Made by a program: the position numbers and the translations under genes
Shown: in pieces, positions 57,051-64,000 of the stretch
Numbering within the stretch: the first letter of the stretch is position 1
Layout: the number at the start of each line of letters is the position of its first letter
Notes under the pieces: model-generated
Databases searched by the model: none
What the model was told of the DNA's origin: nothing
What the model saw: only the letters and a program-made list of their open reading frames with translations
NCBI GenBank assembly: GCA_003508835.1
Contig: PUFA01000183.1
Coordinates: 434,001 to 498,000, forward strand
Origin: Eonycteris spelaea
Taxonomy: Eukaryota > Chordata > Mammalia > Chiroptera > Pteropodidae
DNA length: 64,000 bases
Direction of reading: 5' to 3'

Positions 57051-57611
57051 CTTCCAACTCTTGGTCCAAGGCTTCTACAGCCACACCTCTAACATGGTCA
57101 CTGAAATATCAGGCAATCAGCCAAAAAAAAACAGAGCTCATCATTCACTGGATCACCCATGGATTATAGACAAATCAAGTGAAACTCACATAGGAAGAAA
57201 AATCCCCTCCTAGTGATAAAGGTGGCTTCTAAGTTCACTTTTTCTTCTGACTCAGTGTGGCTGACCCAATATGACCAAAGCCACCCAGACTGGCCCAAAG
57301 TTCCAAATGTCAAATACTACTTAAAAATATCCAGCACTGATCTACCCAGAATAAATACTCTACCCTTTAAACCCCCTGATCCCAGACCAGTTATTCATTT
57401 TAGTACTAAATTTACCTCCTGTTCACCCCAACCTTATATTATCTTACAGTAAAATATGGAAATCAGAAATTGGTGTTCTAATTCTGAAGTGAGTAAAAAA
57501 TTGTATACATATTAGACACAGACATAAGAGAAAACTCTTGTTAATCACAGAGTCCAGGGATAGAAGCACTAGTTTGAGAAGATGAAAGTCATATTTTAAG
57601 ATCCTTATTTT
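57051..57611. other. Unassigned sequence upstream of the L1
   Basis: No gene recognised. The 79-codon frame at 57213-57452 has no domain. Confidence 0.4.
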
Positions 57612-59110
57612 GGGGACTTCCGGTCAAGATGGCAAAGTAGGTAAAAGCTGTGCTCTCCTCCTCCCATGACCACATCAAAATTACAACTAAATTATAGAAC
57701 AACCACTCTTGAGAACCACCTGAAGTCTAACTGAACAAAACTCCTATAACTAAGGATCTAAAGAAGTCCTGTAAGACTAGTAAGAGGGACGGAGACACAA
57801 AACAGGCTGGTCCCACACCCCATGTGTGGTAGTTAAGAATCAGTAGGGATATCTTGGCTGTAGTAGTTCCCCCGAGGAGCAAGCCTAGCCCCACACTGGG
57901 CTTCCTAGCCCAGACCATCAGTACCAGGAAGAGGAGTCTCCAAAACATCTGGCTGTGAAAATCAGCAAGGATTCCATCTAGATAAGATAGGGGGCTGCTA
58001 AAGTCCCAAGAGTTCCTCTTAAAGGATCCACACAATGGATGTATTAGCTGAAGGACTCACTGGGTCTGAGCCCAGTGCTGAAACAGTATCTTGAAAAGCT
58101 CCAGGAACATACAAGGAAGAACTAAATTGTCTGGCTTCAGGCCTAGGCTGGAGAGCCAGATTTCTCTAGGACTAAACTGCTGGCAGGTGCCATTATTCTT
58201 TTGTTGAGCCCTCTTCCTCCAAGCCTGCAGGTGGAGGCAGGTACCAAATCTGAGTCTCCATCAAACTTGACCCACCCTGGTGATTTCCTGATAACCTGCC
58301 CTACCAACCTGCACACACATCAGCCTGAACCTCTTTCAGTGGCTGTTCCTCACAAGCTGCTGGCCTCATCCCACTTGAGGACTTTCTTAAAATCTCTCAA
58401 AGGTCCATAAACCCTAAACAAACAGAGGCTAGCCTCAGCATGCCCTGTACCTCTTGCTAAGCAGCCCCTGGAACTAGTGGCAGTAGGCCTTGTTCACAGC
58501 TTAACCTTTCCCTGGTGCCTACAAGCATACCACAGACAGTGACCAACTTTGTAGCTCCTTAGGTGGCCTTAAGCCATACACAGGCAGCCACTGACCTGGG
58601 ACTACACCAAAGCCTTTCCCAAGAGGCCCCAGAACCAACACACCCAGTGGTTGGCTTCAGACCACACCAATTAGCTCCACAAATGGCATGCCCAAAGGGT
58701 AAACTCAGCAGGCACCAGAGCCCCACTACAGCAAATCCCACTCTGTAGGGTAAACTCACCACTATAGTTCATCTACTATAGTCATGGCCAGTCCTCACAT
58801 CCAATCAGCCTGAGGGTCAATCTTATCCACAGATATGCTAATAACAATCAAGGCTCAACTATAATAGGAGGGCACATACAACCCATGAAAAAGAATATTG
58901 TTGAAACACTTGGCTCAGGTAACCAGGGAAATTGCACCATTGGGCCCCATAGGACACCTAAACCATAAGGCCACCCGGCCAAGACTGAAAGGTACAGAAA
59001 AATCTACCTAATACATAGAAACATACATACAGAGGCAGCCAAAATAAGGAAACAAGAAAACATGTCCCAAATGAAAGAATAGAACAAAACTCAAAAAAAA
59101 AAAAAAAAAG
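57612..59110 (+). promoter_or_regulatory. L1 5' UTR (ancestral promoter region)
   Basis: The stretch beginning 'ggggacttccggtcaagatg' and containing 'caaaattacaactaaattat', 'aacaaccactcttgagaacc' and 'cacccatgtgtggtagttaa' is the L1 5' UTR, non-coding in sense. It ends in an A18-type run at about 59092-59109 shortly before ORF1. In full-length L1s this region holds the internal pol II promoter; activity here is unknown. The short opposed frames in it are chance. Confidence 0.7.
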
Positions 59111-59120
59111 AATAAACAAA

Positions 59121-59935
59121 ATGGAGGCAAGCAATCTATCAGATATAGAGTTCAAAACACTGGTTATAAGGATGTTCAATGAACTTAGAGGAAGAATAGA
59201 TGAAATCAGTGAGAACTTTAACAAAGAAATAGAAATCACAAAAAAGGAACAGTCAGAAATGAAGAATACAGTAATTGAAATGAAGAATAACAACAGATTA
59301 GATGAAGCAGAGAATTGAATCAGCAATCTGGAAGATGAGGTAGCATAAAACACCATTTCAAAACAGCAAATAGAAAAAAATATTTTTAAAAAATGAAGAT
59401 AGTCTAAGGGACCTTTGTGAGAACTTCAAGTGTAACAACATTTGCATTATAGGAATAACAGAAGGAGAAGAGAGAGAGCAAGGAATTGAAAACCTATTTG
59501 AAGAAATAATGCCAGGAAACTTCCCTAACTTGGCAAAAGAAATAGATATACAAGTGCAGAGAGTCCCAAACATGATGAACCCAAAGAGGCCCACACCAAG
59601 ACACATCATAATTAAAATGCCAAAGGTTAAAGACAAACAGAGAATCTTAAAAGCAGTAAGAGAAAAGCAGTCAGTTACCTACAAAGAAGCTCCCATAAGA
59701 CTGTCAGCTGATTCCTCAAGAAAGTTTGCAGGCCAGAAGGGATCAACATGAAATATTCAAAGTGATGAAAAGCAAAAGACCCACAACCAAGATTATCCAG
59801 CAAAACTATCATTTAGAATCAAGAGAGATAAGAGTTTCTCAGACAAGAAAAAGCTAAAGGAGTTTATCACCACCAAACAAGAATTACAAGAAATGTTGGA
59901 AAGACTTCTTCAAGAAGAAAAAATATATATTGAAA
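59121..59935 (+). pseudogene. L1 ORF1p relic (RNA-binding chaperone), frameshifted
   Basis: ORF1p is the trimeric RNA-binding protein of the L1 ribonucleoprotein. The first frame (59121-59318) starts MEASNLSDIEF and carries a charged coiled-coil region (K/E/N-rich). It stops at 59316, and the frame changes. A second frame (59509-59751) holds the conserved RRM/C-terminal motifs: NFPNLAKE, RPTPRHIIIK and REKQSVTYK followed by APIRLSAD. A further frameshift near 59724 breaks the following motif, and the remainder (YPAKLSFRI, DKKKLKEFI) lies in another frame. The protein cannot be made. Confidence 0.88.
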
Positions 59936-59939
59936 ATAT

Positions 59940-60235
59940 GAATAATAAAATGGCAATAACTACACACCCATCAATAATTATTTTAAATGTAAATGGGTTA
60001 AATGTTCCAATCAAAAGACATACGGTGACTGAATGGAGAAGGACACTATATATGTATATATATACTGTGTGCAAGGGACTCACTCAGATTGAAAATACAC
60101 ACAGATTGAAAGTAAAGAGATGGGATAAAGATATCTCATGCAAATGAAAACAAAACCAAAAAAAAAAAAAAACTGGGGTAGCAATATCTATATCAAACAA
60201 AATAGACTTTTAAAAAAAGCTATAACAAAGGACAA
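59940..60235 (+). pseudogene. L1 ORF2p endonuclease N-terminus, truncated relic
   Basis: The start of the apurinic-type endonuclease domain is recognisable by ILNVNGLNVPIKRH near 59980-60021 and a degraded THRLKVK motif near 60101-60120. Sequence for 'gggtagcaatatctatatca' (the GVAI...S block) follows at 60176. Stops and frameshifts occur, and the frame ends at the deletion near 60240. Reverse transcriptase is entirely absent. Confidence 0.8.
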
Positions 60236-60244
60236 AGAAGGACA

Positions 60245-60815
60245 TTTCATACACAATAGCCAAAATATGAAAGCAACCTAAGTGTCTATTTATAAATGAT
60301 TGGATAAAAAAGATGTGATATATACGTACAATGGGATATTACTCAGCCACAAAAAGAATGAAATCTTATCGTTTACAACAACATGGGTGGACCTAGACCT
60401 GAGGGTATTATGCTAATTGAAATAAGCCAGACAGAGAAAGACATACCATATGATTTCATTTATATGTAGAACCTTAAACAACAAACAAACAAATAAATAA
60501 AATGAAAAATCAAAACAGAAGCAAACTCATAGATACAGAGAACAAACTGATGGTTAGCAAACAGGAGGGGGTTAGAGGCCGGGGTGAAAAAGGGATTAAG
60601 AAGTACAAACTGGCAGTCAAATAATAATTACAGGGATATAAAGTATAGGTTAAGGAATATAGTCAATATTATTATAATAATTATGTGTGTGCCATGTGGG
60701 TACTGGACGTATGGGGTAAATCACTTTGTAAGTTATATAAATGTCTAACTACTATACTGAACACCTGAAACTGATATAATATTGAATGTCAACTACAATT
60801 TAAATTTTTTAAAAA
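60245..60815 (+). repeat. L1 ORF2 C-terminal end and 3' UTR
   Basis: It begins 'cacaatagccaaaatatgaa' and continues through 'gggatattactcagccacaa' and 'acaacatgggtggacctaga', the conserved C-terminal coding end. The 3' UTR follows with 'gatacagagaacaaactgat', 'aggaatatagtcaatattat' and 'acacctgaaactgatataat'. The last block also appears in antisense at 31.9 kb. Confidence 0.88.
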
Positions 60816-63604
60816 AAATTAGAAATTGGTATTTGAAGATGTAACTTGCCCACACTTAGACTTGCACTACCTTCTACTTTTTTTCTCCTATTAAGGGAGA
60901 AAGAAATAATTAAATACAGAACTCTCCTTCCTTCTCAGGTGAGAAAGAACCAGAGAAATTCAATAGTTTAAAAGACTTGATTTTATAAGCTCTACTGTCC
61001 TTTATTTTTCTGTGTTCAGTCTCATCTTGAATGGCTTTCTTTCTATCTCTCTTCAGGAAGGGACAAACTATAGAGGTGGGCCTTGTCCTGATCCTAATGG
61101 AATGCCTACGTATATGGGTCACTTTTCTGCCGAGCATTTGAAAATGTGCCTATGAAGAAGGCATTATTTATGGAATAATTTGAAGCATTATCTCCACTGT
61201 AACTCTTTCCCTTAGCAATCATCTCCTCTAGAGCGGGAACTCCTAGCGTGAGAAGTGTTCAACCAAGGCGCACCTAGCTTTGCTTTTCACAAAGCTCGCC
61301 CTATTCTCCCACTAATCTAACTGCCTCTGGAAAGCTACTCACTTATTGCTTGGCAACAACCTCCCTGTGACCTGGACTACACTGAGACAGAGGCAAACAA
61401 GCCTGGGCTTGCCTTTTGCTTCACTGAGAGAATAGCCCTGACAGTTCAGACTCAATCATAAGCCTCAGAACTGCCCAAAGGCCGCTTCCACAAGACAGGA
61501 GACAGCAATGATTGCCAGGGTCTCTTAGTATAATGAAGGCAGGATGTCACACGAACTTGTTCTGTACTCTCAGTGATGCCACAGTTAGATACTTGGCAAA
61601 GGCGGTGGAGAAAAATAAAGCCAGAACACTCTGTGCCAGAAATTCTTTGAGAGTAATTATCTCACGGGTCAGTCAGAAATGCCAAACAAATTGCTCCAGG
61701 ATAGATGTCACTGATTCCTAAGGTTCTGTCTCCCCCCTCCCCACTTTGTTCCAGCTGAGCCAAGCAAACATGCCCTCACCCAATTATTTTTCTTCTTTTC
61801 TACTTTATCCCTTATCTCAATTACCATCCCAAAATAGGCCCAACAAATGAAGAAGGGGTTAGAACCACAATGGTCAACATCATACTTAATAATAACAATT
61901 ATGTAATTATACATATCTCATATAATAATATGTAATTACCCAATAATTACTATTAAACAGTGCAGTGGTGGCCACTGAGGTTCCAAAACCCTTTAATTAT
62001 TGTTATAGCTGAAAATGAAGCAGAAGATTATTTTCTAACATTGTTTCTGTGTATCACAGACACTCCTCTTTTGAGTTCCTAAGTGTCTATTTATTTATTT
62101 ATGTTTTCATTCTTGAGCTGAGGTCTGACAGGGAAATTGAGACCTTAGAACTTAGGTCTTAGAACTCTGGTTTCCTAAGCACTTTACTTACAAATCTTCG
62201 AAGTATTTATTTTCTCCTTCATCTCCAAGTTCAGACAGTATCTGGAGAAGCTCCTTCATAGAGAAATCTCACATCAAAATGGGTAGAATGAGATCATCAA
62301 CTTCCTTTCAGCTTGCTTTGAGATACCCAGAAAACAAGCTACAGATAACTCTTGGGTAGAATTAAAACAAAGTCCTCAGCTATAATGATTTATAGTCTTA
62401 GGCAACTGAATCTCTCTATCTGATATGTGCTTTCCTGTGAAAGAAAGCAAATACTAAATTTCAACTTTTCTTCGCTGGATTCCAACTTAGAGACACATCT
62501 TTTCTGCAGGTGGGTAAGTAGAGGAGATACCATGATAGTATAAGAATTTAATTTGAAAACTTTTTATGATAAAATTGACAGCAAAAAAGTGAACTATTTG
62601 GCTCAAAACTATACTGCAAACTTCTAATCCCTATCTTCTCTCCCTGTTTCCCAGACAGCAAGTTGATCACTGGAACATTTATCTCGGAGTCTTCAAGCTA
62701 AAAGAAAACAAAACAAAATTCATTTTCCTGGTTTGAGATTCAATTATCTTGCTTCTTTAGTGGTACCTGATTTTTAAGGCAGTATAATGAGCTCAAAGTC
62801 AGCCCCATATAGTCTAAGAGATTATTAGTAAATGAGATCAGGTAGACTAAGGCAAATGAGACTATGTGAATTAATTTGCTTCAAACTAAATTCACCATAA
62901 GATGATTTTTATAAAAAGAGGCACAGCTTCATTTACCAATTACCTCAAAAAGGCTGATTCTTTTAGCAGATAATAATACTCTAAAGTATTCCCCAAACCT
63001 GAGGAATACTACATGCAGATAATAGAATATGGAATACAAAATAGTTTTTGAGGTCTTTGAAACTTGTTAGTCTTGGAGGACTTTGTAAATACAAAACATA
63101 ATTTATGACAAATGCCTGAGTGCTCTGTGTAGGACTCATTCCTACTCCACACTGAAAAACAAATGATGTAACTCTTTTCTTTCATGTGTTTTACTCTTTT
63201 ATGCTACCCCTATTCTCTGACGCAAAGTTACCCTGTGCCTTACAGGTTGGACAGTGACATAGAACTCTCAGTGTCCATCTGGGTAGGTGACTGAAGCAAG
63301 CCCTGTCCATCACTTGTGCCCACGGAGTAGCTGAGCTTGCCAGATCCCAACTTGAGCTTCAGTATCAAGTCTGCATCTCGAGGAGTGAGGGCAGGAATAT
63401 CCTGAGCCTTAGAGCAAGTGAGGGCAATCCCCTGCTCAGGACCTTTTGATGGATTTCTAGTGTTTACAGAAAGAAAACTGAGCTTACTGCATCCTAGAAG
63501 ACCCTCTTTGAATGGTCCCTCCAGTGTCATCAGACAGCACTCTTAACCCCAATCAAAATATCCACAGACACTAGACTTTGAGCTTTTACCTGCTTTAGCA
63601 TTTT
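60816..63604. other. Unassigned sequence
   Basis: About 2.8 kb with no recognised repeat or gene. An AT-rich patch at 61880-61960 contains taatta/ttacc repeats. A 96-codon reverse frame at 63240-63530 (MTLEGPFKEGLL...) is free of low complexity but has no recognisable domain. Its upstream region on that strand shows no clear promoter. Confidence 0.4.
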
Positions 63605-63935
63605 CACATACTCCTGGAATGTTCTTCTCTTTACTCTTTCTCAAGCTACCTCTTATTAATCCTCAGGGTTTCAACTTGAAAGTTATTTCCTTAGAGAGGC
63701 CTCCCAAAAAACCATTCCATCTGAGCATGTGTCTGGGTGTATATAACTATGAACTATCCTTCCAGCACTTTAATAAGTTATTGAAAAGATAAATTAAAAA
63801 TTTACAAACTTTTCAGCCCAGTTTTTCCCCATTTGATTGTGTCATGAGAAGAGAGAGCTAGTGTTTTGTTTATTCTTATTTATTTAATGTTGGGCATGTA
63901 GTAATTTATAAGTAAGTATGGAAAAAATAAGTAAA
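63605..63935 (+). repeat. L2 LINE 3' portion
   Basis: 'ctcctggaatgttcttctct', 'agggtttcaacttgaaagtt', 'atttccttagagaggcctcc' and then 'tttgtttattcttatttatt', 'taatgttgggcatgtagtaa' follow the L2 order. Confidence 0.75.
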
Positions 63936-64000
63936 TTCCGTAAATACAATGACTGGAATATCTAGGCACATCCTACAAGCCACCTTAAGAAATCAGCAAA

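Larger units (their letters stand above)
57612..60815 (+). mobile_element. L1 retrotransposon with both ends but most of ORF2 deleted
   Basis: It starts with the L1 5' end 'ggggacttccggtcaagatg' and a 5' UTR of about 1.5 kb. ORF1 remnants cover roughly 59121-59930, then the first part of ORF2 (about 59940-60230). At about 60240-60255 it jumps straight to the ORF2 C-terminal coding end ('cacaatagccaaaatatg...') and the 3' UTR. The 3' end is A-rich near 60800. Full L1s of this type are 6-7 kb, so about 3 kb is missing. Frameshifts and stops make it dead. No convincing target-site duplication was found. Confidence 0.88.

Noticed and set aside
57465..60835. agaaattggt near 57466 and 60820 as the L1 target-site duplication
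   Set aside because: The left copy lies about 140 bp upstream of the recognised L1 5' end, so it does not abut the element unless the 5' UTR extends further; a 10-bp match is not enough.
1..64000. CRISPR arrays, operons, phage or other microbial systems
   Set aside because: Direct repeats with regular spacers are absent, and the repeat content (MIR, L2, L1, MLT1, MER5) is unmistakably mammalian nuclear DNA.
1..64000. tRNA, snRNA, 7SK, Y RNA genes or their retrocopies
   Set aside because: No cloverleaf, no U6-like or Y-like block was found by eye; only the tRNA-like heads of MIR SINEs were seen.

Overview
The window looks like non-coding nuclear DNA from a placental mammal. It is AT-rich and CpG-poor, with long mammalian microsatellites (TC, CA, GAAA) and dozens of worn MIR, L2, L1, MLT1 (ERVL-MaLR) and hAT-Charlie copies. 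No primate Alu and no rodent B1/B2 was recognised. The younger L1 copies have 5' and 3' ends of the kind I associate with Laurasiatheria (bats, perissodactyls, carnivores). No lineage-specific tRNA-derived SINE of dog, horse, pig or cow was recognised either. The order-level placement is inference only.

I found no protein-coding gene, no supported exon, no tRNA or other small RNA gene, and no CRISPR or bacterial feature. Every open frame is short (longest 164 codons) and either lies in a repeat, is made by a microsatellite, or lacks any recognisable domain. The window is best read as a gene desert or part of a very long intron.

Layout. 0-9 kb: MIR and L2 relics, a MER5-like hAT copy, a TGAA array and a long TC array. 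9-14 kb: an old LINE split by a reverse MLT1 LTR, then a MER1-like hAT element with a perfect 8-bp target-site duplication. 14.3-16.1 kb: AT-rich DNA with no recognised repeat. 16-20 kb: three MER5-type fragments. 20-24 kb: MIR and L2 copies and three CA arrays, one fused to a pure CG tract. 24-36 kb: MIR and L2 fragments, a reverse L1 3' end and stretches without recognised content. 37-49 kb: an LTR-rich zone with MLT1 copies on both strands, an ERV1-like LTR, a palindromic DNA transposon, and a 464-bp solo LTR inserted into an older repeat with a 4-bp duplication. 49-57 kb: mostly unassigned DNA with three MIRs and another repeat-poor AT-rich block. 57.6-60.8 kb: an L1 that keeps its 5' and 3' ends but has lost most of ORF2. 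61-64 kb: unassigned sequence ending in an L2.

There are no interacting genes to describe. The points most worth a second look are the internally deleted L1, the nested solo LTR, the CG/CA tract, several perfect short inverted repeats, and the two repeat-poor AT-rich blocks that could be conserved regulatory DNA. I did not find a previously undescribed biological system. Family names come from recall of consensus sequences, not from a RepeatMasker run.
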